DNA of 64,000 nucleotides from Hydrogenophaga sp. (GTDB taxonomy: Bacteria; Pseudomonadota; Gammaproteobacteria; Burkholderiales; Burkholderiaceae_C), in the NCBI RefSeq assembly GCF_026125785.1, contig NZ_JAHCKL010000021.1:1-64000 (forward strand), read 5' to 3'. Shown here one piece after another: positions 51,294 through 60,911 of the stretch. The notes beneath the pieces are model-generated. The model had not been told where the DNA came from and did no database searches. It was given only the letters and a program-made list of their open reading frames with translations. Position 1 is the stretch's first letter. Every line of letters starts with the position of its first letter. The translations under genes were made by a program, and so were the position numbers.

Positions 51294-52736
51294 TCAGGCT
51301 GGCAGCACCCAGCGCACCAGACACCCCACGGGGTCGGCCACATTGCAGACCTCGATGCGTCCGCCATGCAGGTCGCTCACCTCACGCACAAGACACAGGC
51401 CCAACCCCGAACTCCGTTCTCCGGATGCCACGCGCGGCAGCGAGTAGAAGCGCTCGAAGATATGGGCCTGCGCATAGTCGGGTATGCCCTGTCCCTGGTC
51501 TCGAACGGACCACGCCAGGCCGCCCGCATCCCGTTCGAGCCGCAGCCACAGTTCACCACCGGGGGGTGAGAAGTCGATCGCGTTGTCCAGCAGGTTCTGC
51601 AGCGCCTGCCCGATCAGGAAGGCGTCGCCGGAGACCGTCATGCCTTCACCAAGTTCGTCGCGCACCGTGAGCCTTCTCAGACGCAGCCGCGGCTCCAGGC
51701 GTTGCAGCAGTTCGCGTGTGAGACGCGAGAGATCGACAGGACCACGCTGCCCGAGGTCGCGCATCTGTTCAACGCGCGCCAGCGCCAGCAACTTGTCCAC
51801 GAGTTGGTGCAGGCGCTCGGTCTGGCGCTGGATGTTGCCGGTGAAACGCTGCCTGTCTGCGGCCGTCAGGTCTTCTTGCAACAGCTCAGCGGCGCCCCGT
51901 ATCGCGGCCAGCGGGCTCTTGAGCTCATGCGTGAGCGTGTGCACATAGCTTTCCACATAGGCCTTGTCCTCGAGCCGCAAGCGCATGCGCTCCAGCGCAC
52001 CCGCCAGCTCGCTGAATTCGGTGTTGCCGCTGAAGCGACCCAGCACCGGCAGCGAGGCCCTCTCACCCTTGGCCACCGCATTGGCGTAGCCGCGCAAGCG
52101 CGACAGCGAGTGGGCTATCCACCAGCTGAACAGCAGTCCGATGAGCAGCGACAGGCCCAGCAGAGCCCAGGACCAGCGCAGTATGCGCTGCTGGCTGCGC
52201 TCGATATAGGGCTCCAGCCGGTGGTTGGGGCGCGAAACGGACAGTACGCCGATGATGCGATCGCCATCGCGTATGGGCGCAGCCACATGCATGACGGTGG
52301 TGGGCTCGGGCTCGTACGGGCTGGCTGGACTGGAACGAGCACCGTATTCGCCGCGCAGCGCACGGGCAACATCGTTCCAGCGCGAGAAGTCCTGCCCAAC
52401 CGCCTCGGGTCGAGTGTCGAAGCGCACGATGCCTTGCGCATCGGTGACAGTGACGCGGTAGTCGATGCGGTCCTTGCGGAAGCCCCATATGCGGGCTTGT
52501 GGGTCTTCTGCCGGCAAGCCTTGCAGCGCCAGGGCGAAGTCGCCACTGGGCATGATGCCAGCCTTCATATCGGGCGCAGCCAGGCGGGCCAGCGTGTAGG
52601 CTGCGTCGACCAGGCTATCTTCCATGGCCAGGCGCGTGCCAGGCTTGACTTCTTCCACGAACACGCGCAGCACCACAAACAGCGCCAGCCCCAGGATGAG
52701 GAAGAAGCCCAGCAGCAGGCGCAAACCAATGCGCAT
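51294..52736 (-). CDS. creC: Sensor histidine kinase CreC
   Basis: A 480-residue membrane sensor kinase. Helices at residues 5-27 and about 190-206 flank a periplasmic sensing domain; a HAMP-like linker, HisKA (HTLTHELKSPLAAIRGAAELL, phospho-accepting His near 270) and an HATPase domain (LQNLLDNAIDFSP, DQGQGIP, SSGLGLCLVREV) follow. CreC responds to metabolic state in E. coli. It starts 3 bases after creB. Confidence 0.92.
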   Translation of the reverse strand: MRIGLRLLLGFFLILGLALFVVLRVFVEEVKPGTRLAMEDSLVDAAYTLARLAAPDMKAGIMPSGDFALALQGLPAEDPQARIWGFRKDRIDYRVTVTDAQGIVRFDTRPEAVGQDFSRWNDVARALRGEYGARSSPASPYEPEPTTVMHVAAPIRDGDRIIGVLSVSRPNHRLEPYIERSQQRILRWSWALLGLSLLIGLLFSWWIAHSLSRLRGYANAVAKGERASLPVLGRFSGNTEFSELAGALERMRLRLEDKAYVESYVHTLTHELKSPLAAIRGAAELLQEDLTAADRQRFTGNIQRQTERLHQLVDKLLALARVEQMRDLGQRGPVDLSRLTRELLQRLEPRLRLRRLTVRDELGEGMTVSGDAFLIGQALQNLLDNAIDFSPPGGELWLRLERDAGGLAWSVRDQGQGIPDYAQAHIFERFYSLPRVASGERSSGLGLCLVREVSDLHGGRIEVCNVADPVGCLVRWVLPA

Positions 52737-52739
52737 GCC

Positions 52740-53435
52740 TCAGTCCGGCCGACGGATCGAGTAGCCCATGTGCCTATGGGTCTGGATGAGGTCCGCCGGC
52801 AGGCCACGCCCGCGCAGCTTGGCCCGCAGCAGCTTCACATGGGCATCCACGGTGCGCTCGGAGGTCTCATGCGCACCGTCCCAAACCAGCGCCATCAGTT
52901 CGGCACGCGAGAAAATTCGCTGGGGACGGCGCAGCAGCGTTGCCAGCAACTGGAATTCATAGCGCGTGAGCTGCAGGTACTCGCCGCCGCAGGCAATGCG
53001 CTGCGTGCCTTCGTCCAGCACAAGGCGGCCATCCGGCACCGACGATGATGGCGATGGCACCACGGCGGCGCCTGCTGCGCGGCGCAGGATGGCGCGTACC
53101 CGGGCCACCACCTCGCGTGGCGAAAACGGCTTGACCACGTAGTCGTCCGCACCAAGCTCCAGGCCCAGCACGCGATCGATCTCCTCGTGCCGCGCCGTCA
53201 GAAAGACGATGGGCATATCGCTGCGTCGGCGAATGGATCGGCACACGTCAAAGCCGCTGCCGTCCGGCACGCCCACATCCAGGATCGCCAGGTCCGCTGC
53301 GGTCTCGCCCCATGCCTGCAGCGCCTCGCGCGCCAAGTGGACGTGCCGCACCTCGAAACCCTCGCTGTCCAGCGCGTAAATCAGCGTGTCGGCGATGGCC
53401 TGTTCATCTTCCAGCAGCAGGATGTGCTTGCGCAT
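52740..53435 (-). CDS. creB: Response regulator CreB
   Basis: An OmpR-family regulator of 231 residues with a receiver domain (LLLEDEQAIADTLIYAL; phosphorylated Asp near 53 in LAILDVGVPDGSG; Lys in YVVKPFSP) and a winged-helix output domain (RVFTR-like SRAELMALVWDGAHETSERTVD, quoted in part). First gene of creBCD. It is divergent from the penicillin-binding protein gene, with 126 bases between the starts. Confidence 0.92.
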   Translation of the reverse strand: MRKHILLLEDEQAIADTLIYALDSEGFEVRHVHLAREALQAWGETAADLAILDVGVPDGSGFDVCRSIRRRSDMPIVFLTARHEEIDRVLGLELGADDYVVKPFSPREVVARVRAILRRAAGAAVVPSPSSSVPDGRLVLDEGTQRIACGGEYLQLTRYEFQLLATLLRRPQRIFSRAELMALVWDGAHETSERTVDAHVKLLRAKLRGRGLPADLIQTHRHMGYSIRRPD

Positions 53436-53561
53436 GAGGGTTTGGGGTCGGTGGATCGGGTCGGACGGCGGATGTTAACCCCGCACGCCGTCACAGCTCG
53501 TTACCTTGCCAGGCTGGCGGGCGCACGCCGGCTTCACACCGATCCGGGACAATTCGCCTCC

Positions 53562-55865
53562 ATGTTTCCGCCGCTTCCCCGGCGCGCGCTCCTCGCTGCA
53601 GGCGCGGTCGCCGTCTGTCTCTCCGTGGTGCCCGCCACCGCACCGGCCTTCGACCTGCCGGCGCTCGACCGCATCGTCCACTACCAGCCCAAGCTGCCTC
53701 TGCAGGTGCTCACCTCCGACGGTGTGGAGATCGCGCAGTTCGGCGCGGAGCGGCGCGAGTATGTACCGCTCTCGCGCATTCCGGTGCAATTGCAGCAGGC
53801 CGTGCTGGCGGTGGAGGACGCACGCTATCGAGAGCATTCGGGCGTCGATCCCAAGGGCATTGCGCGCGCCCTGGTGGCAGCGATCACCGGTGGCCAGCGG
53901 CAGGGAGCGTCCACCATCACGCAACAGCTCGTGCGCACCATGCTGCTCACGCGCGAGTTCTCGGCCGAACGCAAGGCCAAGGAAATCTGGCTGGCGCTCA
54001 AGCTGGAACAGGAACTCTCCAAGGACCGCATCCTGGAGATCTACCTCAATGAGATCTTTCTCGGTCAACGCGCCTACGGCTTTGCGGCCGCGGCACAGAC
54101 CTACTTCGGCAAACCCCTGGACAAGCTCACGCTGGCGGAAAACGCCATGCTCGCCGGTCTGCCGCAGAACCCCTACTACGCCAACCCGGTGGCCAATTTC
54201 GACCGGGCCGTCAAGCGCCAGCGGGTGGTGCTCGAACGCATGCGCGCGGTCGACGCCATCAACGAGCAGCAACTGGCGGCCGCGAAGGCCGAGAAGCTGA
54301 CGGTACGCCCGCCAGGCCTGCGCAGCGTGCACGCGCCCCACGTGGCCGAGATGGCCCGCCTGGCGGTGGTGGAGCGCTTCGGCACCGAGGCCTACTCCAG
54401 CGGCCTGCGTGTGACCACGTCCCTGCGCGCGGCCGACCAGCGTGCGGCCCATGCAGCGGTACAGCGCGGCGTACTCGCATTCGACCGCCGAGGCGCCTGG
54501 CGCGGGCCCGAAGACCAGGAGGAACTGCCGGTGGGCGACGGCCCCGAGGTGGAGCGCGCCGCGGCCCAGGCGCTCAAGGACCACCGCGACGACGAGACCC
54601 TGCGTGTGGGCATCGTGCTCGCGGCCAGCCCCAAGGCGATGCAGGTTCAGCTCACCAGCGGAGAACGTGTCACGGTACAGGGGGAGGGCTTGCGCTGGGC
54701 CCTACGTGCGCTCGATCCCAAGGCGAAGGCGCCGCTGAAGATCCAGCGCGGTTCCGTCGTGCGGGTGGTGGAAACCGGCAAGAAGCAATGGGCCATCTCC
54801 CAATGGCCCGAGGCCGAAGCCGCACTGGTGGCCGTGGACCCGCAGAACGGCCGCATCCGCGCCCTGGTGGGCGGCTTCGACTTCACGCGCCAACCCTTCA
54901 ACCATGTGACCCAGGGCTGGCGCCAGCCCGGGTCGGCGCTCAAGCCTCTGCTCTACTCGGCCGCGCTCGAAGCCCGCGTCATGCCGGGCACCTTCGTGGA
55001 CGACATGCCCTTCACCGCCGCCAACGGCTGGAGTCCGAGCAACAGCAACCACGCGTTCGCCGGCCCGATCACGGTGCGCGATGCCCTGGCCCGCTCCAGC
55101 AACCTGGCCAGCGTGCGGGTGCTGCAGCACACCGGCACGCAGCCTGCGCGCGACTGGCTGGCGCGCTACGGCCTGGACCCCGCACGGCAGCCGGACAATC
55201 TCACGCTCGCGCTGGGCACGGGCAGCGTGACGCCACTGCAGATGGCCCAGGCCTACGCCACCCTGGCCAACGGCGGCTGGCGCGTCGCGCCGGTGGTGAT
55301 CGAGAAGATCACCGACGCACAGGGCAAGGTGCTGTTCGAGGCGCCGCCCGCCGAGCCGCTGACCGAGGACAACCGTGCGATCCCGGCGCGCAACGCGTTC
55401 ATCACCGCGAGCATGCTCAACGACGTTACGCGCGTGGGCACCGCTGCGCGCGCGCAGGGCCAGCTCAAGCGCACCGACCTGTATGGCAAGACCGGTACCA
55501 CCAACGACGCGGTGGATGCCTGGTTCGCAGGCTACCAGCCTTCGCTGGCCGCTGCCGTCTGGATGGGCTACGACCAGCCGCGCGGACTCGGTGGCGCGGA
55601 ATCGGGCGGCCGATTGGCGCTGCCGATCTGGATCGATTTCATGGGCGCGGCACTCAAGGGTACGCCGGTGGCCGCACCGCCCGAGGCACCGGCGGGCGTC
55701 GTCCGCGAGCGCGACGACTGGCTCTATGCCGAGTGGGCCGAAGGTGGCTGGGTCTCGGCCATCTCCGACCAAGGAGGGGTGGAATACACCCGCACCTTCA
55801 CCGGCGACCTGAACAAGGCCCTGGACGCGCTGGGCTCCTGGCTGCGCGGCAACAAACAGCCCTGA
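53562..55865 (+). CDS. Penicillin-binding protein 1A, bifunctional glycosyltransferase/transpeptidase
   Basis: A 767-residue class A PBP that polymerises and crosslinks peptidoglycan. After an N-terminal anchor, the glycosyltransferase domain has VEDARYREHSGVDPKGIARA and GASTITQQLVR. An OB-like insert (residues about 320-420) fits PBP1a. The transpeptidase domain has QPGSALKP (SxxK), SSN in ARSSNLASV and KTGTTN. ATG 53562 is used; the upstream open frame is antisense to creB. Proximity to creBCD is notable since CreD links to beta-lactam response. Confidence 0.93.
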   Translation: MFPPLPRRALLAAGAVAVCLSVVPATAPAFDLPALDRIVHYQPKLPLQVLTSDGVEIAQFGAERREYVPLSRIPVQLQQAVLAVEDARYREHSGVDPKGIARALVAAITGGQRQGASTITQQLVRTMLLTREFSAERKAKEIWLALKLEQELSKDRILEIYLNEIFLGQRAYGFAAAAQTYFGKPLDKLTLAENAMLAGLPQNPYYANPVANFDRAVKRQRVVLERMRAVDAINEQQLAAAKAEKLTVRPPGLRSVHAPHVAEMARLAVVERFGTEAYSSGLRVTTSLRAADQRAAHAAVQRGVLAFDRRGAWRGPEDQEELPVGDGPEVERAAAQALKDHRDDETLRVGIVLAASPKAMQVQLTSGERVTVQGEGLRWALRALDPKAKAPLKIQRGSVVRVVETGKKQWAISQWPEAEAALVAVDPQNGRIRALVGGFDFTRQPFNHVTQGWRQPGSALKPLLYSAALEARVMPGTFVDDMPFTAANGWSPSNSNHAFAGPITVRDALARSSNLASVRVLQHTGTQPARDWLARYGLDPARQPDNLTLALGTGSVTPLQMAQAYATLANGGWRVAPVVIEKITDAQGKVLFEAPPAEPLTEDNRAIPARNAFITASMLNDVTRVGTAARAQGQLKRTDLYGKTGTTNDAVDAWFAGYQPSLAAAVWMGYDQPRGLGGAESGGRLALPIWIDFMGAALKGTPVAAPPEAPAGVVRERDDWLYAEWAEGGWVSAISDQGGVEYTRTFTGDLNKALDALGSWLRGNKQP

Positions 55866-55874
55866 ACGCCTGGC

Positions 55875-56855
55875 TTACCCGGCGCAGATGCGCGCCTTGG
55901 CCTCGGCGTATTCGCGCTTGAAGCGCGCCACCAGGTCGGCCGCGGGCACCACCTCGCGGATGGCACCGATGCCCTGACCGCAACCCCAGATGTCGCGCCA
56001 GGCCTTGGCGGCGTTGCCACCCTCGCCGGTGCTGAAGTTCATCTTGCTGGGATCGCTCTGTGGCAGGTTGTCCGGGTCCATGCCGGCGTTGCGGATGCTG
56101 CCCTTGAGGTAGTTGCCGTGAACGCCGGTGTAGAAGTTGCTGTAGACAATGTCGTCGGAATCCGACTGCGTGATCATCTGCTTGTAGCCGTCCACGGCCC
56201 GGGCTTCTTCGGTCGCGATGAAGGCCGAGCCGATGTAGGCCAGGTCCGCGCCCATGGCCTGCGCGGCCAGGATGGCACCGCCCGAGGCGATGGAACCCGA
56301 GAGCGCCACCGGACCGCCGAACCATGCCCGGATCTCCTGCACCATGGCGAACGGGCTCTTGACGCTGGCATGGCCGCCCGCGCCAGCGGCCACCGGGATC
56401 AGTCCATCGGCGCCTTTTTCGATCGCCTTGTGCGCGAACACGTTGTTGATGACGTCGTGCAGCACGATGCCCCCCCAGCCATGCACCGCCTGGTTCACAT
56501 CCTCACGCGCCCCCAGGCTGGTGATCACGATGGGCACCTTGTACTTGGCGCAGAGCTGCATGTCGTGCTCCAGCCGGTCGTTGCTCTTGTGCACGATCTG
56601 GTTGAGGGCAAACGGCGCGGCCTTGTTGTCGGGATGGGCCTTGTCGTGCGCGGCCAGCGCCTCGGTGATCTCGGCCAGCCACTCGTCCAATTGCGACGCG
56701 GGCCGTGCGTTGAGCGCCGGCATCGCACCCACCACGCCGGCCTTGCATTGCGCGATGACGAGCTTGGGGTTGCTGATGATGAACAGCGGTGATCCGATCA
56801 CCGGGAACTTCAGGTTCTTCAGAACCGGGGGCAGGGTGCGAACGGGTGCGGTCAT
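55875..56855 (-). CDS. Nitronate monooxygenase family protein
   Basis: An FMN-binding TIM-barrel protein of 326 residues similar to 2-nitropropane dioxygenase (FPVIGSPLFIISNPKLVIAQ, PVAAGAGGHAS, LSGSIASGGAILAAQAMGADLAYIGSAF). It oxidises alkyl nitronates in characterised members, but many homologues act in fatty-acid or aromatic pathways. It is the last gene after etfB-etfA-acyl-CoA dehydrogenase, 73 bases on, and only 9 bases from the convergent PBP gene. Confidence 0.88.
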   Translation of the reverse strand: MTAPVRTLPPVLKNLKFPVIGSPLFIISNPKLVIAQCKAGVVGAMPALNARPASQLDEWLAEITEALAAHDKAHPDNKAAPFALNQIVHKSNDRLEHDMQLCAKYKVPIVITSLGAREDVNQAVHGWGGIVLHDVINNVFAHKAIEKGADGLIPVAAGAGGHASVKSPFAMVQEIRAWFGGPVALSGSIASGGAILAAQAMGADLAYIGSAFIATEEARAVDGYKQMITQSDSDDIVYSNFYTGVHGNYLKGSIRNAGMDPDNLPQSDPSKMNFSTGEGGNAAKAWRDIWGCGQGIGAIREVVPAADLVARFKREYAEAKARICAG

Positions 56856-56928
56856 GGCGTCTCCAGAATGTTGTGCGCGGGCGCGTGCAAGCCGGGCGCG
56901 GCATGCACATGCCGCACCGCGACGCAGC

Positions 56929-58716
56929 TCAGAAAGCGTCGGCGGCCAGTGCAGTCACCGCTTCGGCACCGTCCACGATCGCGTCGCGCACACCGGGTGC
57001 ACGGCTGAGCAGGTGGTCGGCATAGAAACGCGCGGTGGTGATCTTGGCCTGCATGAAGGCGCTGTCCTGTCCCTTGGCGGACAGCGACTCGGCCACCTGC
57101 AACGCGCGGGCCATCTGCCAGCCCGCCACCAGATTGCCCGCCAGCATGAGGTAGGGCACGCTGCCCGCGAACGCGGCATTGGGTCGGGTCTTGGTGTTCG
57201 CCGCGATGAAGTCCACCACCTGGACAAAGGCCTGGCGCGCGGCGCTCAGGCGCTTGCCCACCGCACGCGCCTGCTCGCTGCCGGCGGCAAGCTCGCGTTC
57301 GGTCTCTTCGATGCGGGCAGCGATCGCCTTGGCCGCCGTGCCCCCATCGCGCGCGGTCTTGCGACCCACGAGGTCATTGGCCTGGATCGCCGTGGTGCCT
57401 TCGTAGATGGTCAGGATCTTGGCGTCGCGGTAGTACTGCGCGGCGCCGGTTTCCTCGATGAAGCCCATACCGCCGTGCACCTGCACGCCCAGGCTGGTGA
57501 CCTCCAGGCTCATCTCGGTGCTGTAGCCCTTGACCAGGGGCACGAGGAACTCATAGAAGGTCTGGTTGTCCTTGCGCGCCTGCGCATCGGGGTGGTGGTG
57601 AGCGGCATCGTAGGCCGCAGCCGCCACGATGGCCATCGCACGGCAGCCCTCGGTGGAGGCGCGCATGGTCATGAGCATGCGCTTGACGTCGGGGTGGTGG
57701 ATGATGGGTGCGGCCGTGCCCATGGAGCCATCGACCGGGCGGCTCTGCACCCGGTCCCTGGCGTAGGCCACCGCCTTCTGGTAGGCGCGCTCGGCGATCG
57801 CGATGCCCTGCACGCCCACCGCGTAGCGCGCGGCGTTCATCATGATGAACATGTACTCCAGGCCGCGGTTCTCCTCACCCACGAGGTAACCCACGGCGCC
57901 GCCATGGTCACCGTACTGCAGCACCGCGGTCGGGCTGGCCTTGATGCCCATCTTGTGCTCGATGCTCACGCAGTGCACGTCGTTGCGCGCACCGAGCGAG
58001 CCGTCCTTGTTCACCAGGAACTTGGGCACCACGAACAGGCTGATGCCCTTGACGCCCTCGGGCGCGCCACTCACGCGCGCCAGCACCAGGTGCACGATGT
58101 TGTCCGCCATGTCGTGCTCGCCGTAGGTGATGAAGATCTTGGTGCCAAAGACCTTGTAGGTGCCATCGGGCTGCGGCTCGGCACGGCTGCGCACCGCGGC
58201 GAGATCGGAACCGGCCTGCGGCTCCGTCAGGTTCATGGTGCCGGTCCATTCGCCACTGACCAGCTTTTCGAGGTAGATGGCCTTGAGCTCGTCGCTGCCG
58301 GCAGTGAGCAGCGCCTCGATCGCCCCATCGGTCAGCAGCGGGCAGAGCGCGAAGCTCATGTTGGCGCTGTTGAGGATCTCGCCGCAGGCCGACCCGATGG
58401 TCTTGGGCAGGCCCTGCCCGCCAAACGCCGTCGGGTGTTGCAGCCCCTGCCAGCCGCCTTCGGCGTATTGCCGGAAAGCCTCCTTGAACCCGGGCGTGGT
58501 GAACACCTTGCCGTCCTGGAACCAGGACGGGTTCTTGTCCCCTTCCCAGTTCAAGGGAGCGATCACGCCCTCATTGAGCCTGGCGCACTCTTCCAGGACG
58601 GCCTGCGCGGTTTCCAGGCCGGCCTCCTCGAAGCCCGGCATCTTCGCCACCTGGTCAATGCGCGCCAGGTGCTCGATGTCGAACAGCATGTCCTTGAGGG
58701 GTGCGGAGTAGCTCAT
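56929..58716 (-). CDS. Acyl-CoA dehydrogenase, large (about 600-residue) class
   Basis: A 595-residue FAD enzyme with N-terminal (SYSAPLKDMLFDIEHL), central (MNLTEPQAGSDLAAVRSRA) and C-terminal domains plus the extra C-terminal region of the FadE5/DmdC-like class. IYEGTTAIQANDLVGRK holds the catalytic-region Glu. Electrons go to the ETF coded just upstream. The substrate may be a long-chain or methylthio-type acyl-CoA; not decidable here. Confidence 0.92.
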   Translation of the reverse strand: MSYSAPLKDMLFDIEHLARIDQVAKMPGFEEAGLETAQAVLEECARLNEGVIAPLNWEGDKNPSWFQDGKVFTTPGFKEAFRQYAEGGWQGLQHPTAFGGQGLPKTIGSACGEILNSANMSFALCPLLTDGAIEALLTAGSDELKAIYLEKLVSGEWTGTMNLTEPQAGSDLAAVRSRAEPQPDGTYKVFGTKIFITYGEHDMADNIVHLVLARVSGAPEGVKGISLFVVPKFLVNKDGSLGARNDVHCVSIEHKMGIKASPTAVLQYGDHGGAVGYLVGEENRGLEYMFIMMNAARYAVGVQGIAIAERAYQKAVAYARDRVQSRPVDGSMGTAAPIIHHPDVKRMLMTMRASTEGCRAMAIVAAAAYDAAHHHPDAQARKDNQTFYEFLVPLVKGYSTEMSLEVTSLGVQVHGGMGFIEETGAAQYYRDAKILTIYEGTTAIQANDLVGRKTARDGGTAAKAIAARIEETERELAAGSEQARAVGKRLSAARQAFVQVVDFIAANTKTRPNAAFAGSVPYLMLAGNLVAGWQMARALQVAESLSAKGQDSAFMQAKITTARFYADHLLSRAPGVRDAIVDGAEAVTALAADAF

Positions 58717-58734
58717 GGTCTTCCAGAGGTTGGG

Positions 58735-58802
58735 TGTTCAGCGTTGGGCGAATGGCGTCGAGCGGGGGACACGCTGAACGTCCAGCGCCCCACGCTCGAC
58801 CG
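58735..58802. repeat. Intergenic inverted-repeat element between etfA and acyl-CoA dehydrogenase gene
   Basis: TTCAGCGT (58738-58745) pairs with ACGCTGAA (58771-58778), and GTCGAGCG (58757-58764) pairs with CGCTCGAC (58793-58800), giving interleaved stems. Shares CACGCTGAACG and CGCCCCACGC with the etfB-etfA gap. Confidence 0.65.
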
Positions 58803-58807
58803 GTTCG

Positions 58808-59740
58808 TCAGAGGGCCTTGACCAGCTCGGGCACGGCGGTGAAGAGATCGGCCTCCAGGCCATAGTCGGCCACGCTGAAGATCGGTGCTTCAGGGTCCTT
58901 GTTGATCGCCACGATCACCTTGGAGTCCTTCATGCCGGCCAGATGCTGGATGGCGCCCGAGATGCCAGCGGCGATGTAGAGCTGCGGCGCCACGATCTTG
59001 CCCGTCTGGCCCACCTGCAGGTCGTTGGGCGCGTAGCCTGCGTCCACCGCCGCGCGGCTGGCGCCAATGGCCGCGCCGAGCTTGTCCGCCAGCGGCGTGA
59101 TCACTTCGTTGAACTTCTCCGCGCTGCCCAGCGCACGGCCGCCAGAGACGATGATCTTGGCCGCCGTGAGTTCGGGGCGGTCGCTCTTGGCGATCTCACT
59201 GCCCACGAAACTGCTCTTGCCCGAGTCGGCCACCGCATCGGCGTTCTCCACCGGTGCGCTGCCGCCACTGGCCGGCGCCGCATCGAAACCGGTGGTGCGC
59301 ACCGTGATCACCTTGGTCGCGTCCTGCGTCTGCACCGTGGCAATGGCGTTGCCCGCGTAGATCGGGCGCTCGAAGGTGTCCGCGCTCACCACCTTGATGA
59401 TGTCGCTGAGCTGCGCGACGTCCAGGGCGGCGGCCACGCGCGGCGCGACGTTCTTGCCACTGGCCGTGGCAGGGAACAGGATGTGGCTGTAGTTGGACGC
59501 GATGGCCAGCACCTGCGCGGCCACGTTCTCGGCCAGGCCGTGCGCCAGGCCGGGTGCGTCGGCCAGCAGCACCTTGGAAACGCCGGCGATCTGCGCGGCC
59601 GCCTTGGCGGCTTCACCGGCGTTGTGACCGGCGACGAGGACGTGAACATCCCCACCGCAGGCTGCGGCGGCGGTCACGGTGTTGAGGGTGGCGCCCTTGA
59701 TGGACGCGTTGTCGTGTTCGGCGATAACGAGAGAGGTCAT
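58808..59740 (-). CDS. etfA: Electron transfer flavoprotein alpha subunit
   Basis: FAD-binding subunit of the ETF dimer that takes electrons from acyl-CoA dehydrogenases to ETF-quinone oxidoreductase. The 310-residue product starts [20 protein letters not shown] and has the C-terminal FAD motif [24 protein letters not shown]. It lies between etfB and the dehydrogenase gene in one run. Confidence 0.95.
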   Translation of the reverse strand: MTSLVIAEHDNASIKGATLNTVTAAAACGGDVHVLVAGHNAGEAAKAAAQIAGVSKVLLADAPGLAHGLAENVAAQVLAIASNYSHILFPATASGKNVAPRVAAALDVAQLSDIIKVVSADTFERPIYAGNAIATVQTQDATKVITVRTTGFDAAPASGGSAPVENADAVADSGKSSFVGSEIAKSDRPELTAAKIIVSGGRALGSAEKFNEVITPLADKLGAAIGASRAAVDAGYAPNDLQVGQTGKIVAPQLYIAAGISGAIQHLAGMKDSKVIVAINKDPEAPIFSVADYGLEADLFTAVPELVKAL

Positions 59741-59748
59741 GGTCGTTG

Positions 59749-59842
59749 AGCGTTTTGCGTTGAGCGTTGTGCGATTGGGCAGGGTCCGGGTCTTGCGTCG
59801 GGAACCGGGCGTTCACGCTGAACGCCCCACGCCCGACGCCGC
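59749..59842. repeat. Intergenic inverted-repeat element between etfB and etfA
   Basis: Contains GCGTCGGG (59795-59802) pairing with CCCGACGC (59832-59839), and GTTGAGCGT opposite ACGCTGAAC with one mismatch. Related to the element at 58735-58802 through CACGCTGAACG and CGCCCCACGC. Confidence 0.65.
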
Positions 59843-59845
59843 ACC

Positions 59846-60595
59846 TCAGATCACCTTGGCTTCGTTCCTGAGCTTGTCCACCAGCGCGGCCACGTCGGGC
59901 ACCTTCACGCCGGCACCGCGCTTGGGCGGCTCGCTCACACGGAGCGTCTTGATGCGCGGCGCCACGTCCACCCCGAGATCCTCGGGCTTGACCGTCTCCA
60001 GCGGCTTCTTTTTCGCCTTCATGATGTTGGGCAGCGTCACGTAGCGCGGTTCGTTCAGTCGCAGGTCGGTCGTCACCACCGCCGGCAGCGTGATCGACAG
60101 CGTCTCCAGGCCGCCATCCACCTCGCGCGTCACGCTGGCCTTGCCGTCTCCCAGTTCGACCTTGCTCGCAAACGTGGCCTGCGGCAGGCCGGCCAGCGCG
60201 GCCAGCATCTGGCCGGTCTGGTTGCAGTCGTCGTCGATCGCCTGCTTGCCCAGGATCACCAGGCCGGGCTGTTCCTTGTCCACCAGCGCCTTGAGCAGCT
60301 TGGCCACCGCCAGCGGCTGCAGTTCCACTGCGGTCTCCACCAGGATCGCGCGGTCCGCACCGATCGCCATCGCCGTGCGCAGCGTCTCCTGGCACTGCGT
60401 GACGCCGCAGGACACGGCGATCACCTCCGTCACCACCCCCTTCTCCTTGAGCCGCACGGCTTCTTCCACGGCGATTTCGTCGAACGGGTTCATGCTCATC
60501 TTCACGTTCGCGATATCCACGCCGCTGCCGTCGCTCTTCACGCGGACCTTGACGTTGTAATCCACCACGCGCTTGACGGGGACGAGTACCTTCAT
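59846..60595 (-). CDS. etfB: Electron transfer flavoprotein beta subunit
   Basis: AMP-binding ETF subunit of 249 residues ([58 protein letters not shown]). AGGAG precedes ATG 60595. First gene of the etfB-etfA-acyl-CoA dehydrogenase-nitronate monooxygenase run. A perfect palindrome at 60645-60660 next to a TACAAT -10-like element suggests control by a regulator of fatty-acid or branched-chain amino-acid degradation. Confidence 0.95.
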   Translation of the reverse strand: MKVLVPVKRVVDYNVKVRVKSDGSGVDIANVKMSMNPFDEIAVEEAVRLKEKGVVTEVIAVSCGVTQCQETLRTAMAIGADRAILVETAVELQPLAVAKLLKALVDKEQPGLVILGKQAIDDDCNQTGQMLAALAGLPQATFASKVELGDGKASVTREVDGGLETLSITLPAVVTTDLRLNEPRYVTLPNIMKAKKKPLETVKPEDLGVDVAPRIKTLRVSEPPKRGAGVKVPDVAALVDKLRNEAKVI

Positions 60596-60644
60596 GCTGG
60601 TTTGCTCCTGCTTGATTGAATGAATGGAAAACGGGGCGGCACGA

Positions 60645-60673
60645 TTGACGTGCACGTCAACTCAGGGATTGTA
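60645..60673 (-). promoter_or_regulatory. etfB promoter with palindromic operator
   Basis: TTGACGTGCACGTCAA (60645-60660) is a perfect 16-base palindrome. On the minus strand TACAAT (60673-60668) could be the -10 element, which would put the start just before the palindrome. The TTGACGT...ACGTCAA pattern resembles operators of LiuR- or FadP-type regulators of acyl-CoA catabolism in proteobacteria. Confidence 0.6.
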
Positions 60674-60911
60674 TGCCGGGGATACCTGCACCGGCATTTT
60701 GACCCGGCTAACACACCCATCTCCCAAAATAAGAACGACCGTGCTTTTTCATTGTAGCCGCAAGCCCGACCTGTGCATTCCGTCAAGCCCCACGCAGACA
60801 TTTCTTAAGAGATTGTCAAAACGGCTGCACGGCGGCGCCGGCCTATATACAGTCCAGGGTAATCGCTCAGGGACCTTTCCATTCATTCATAGAGACCGAC
60901 ATCTCCAGTAC
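60674..60911. other. Gene-free region upstream of the response regulator gene
   Basis: Between the etfB promoter and ATG 60912 I see ATGCCGG (60673-60679) opposite CCGGCAT (60691-60697) and an AT-rich stretch near 60725-60755, but no convincing gene or -35/-10 pair for the plus strand. Confidence 0.5.

Noticed and set aside
60813-60849. TTGTCA and TATATA as a promoter for the response regulator
   Set aside because: The spacing is 25 bases, too long for a sigma70 promoter.
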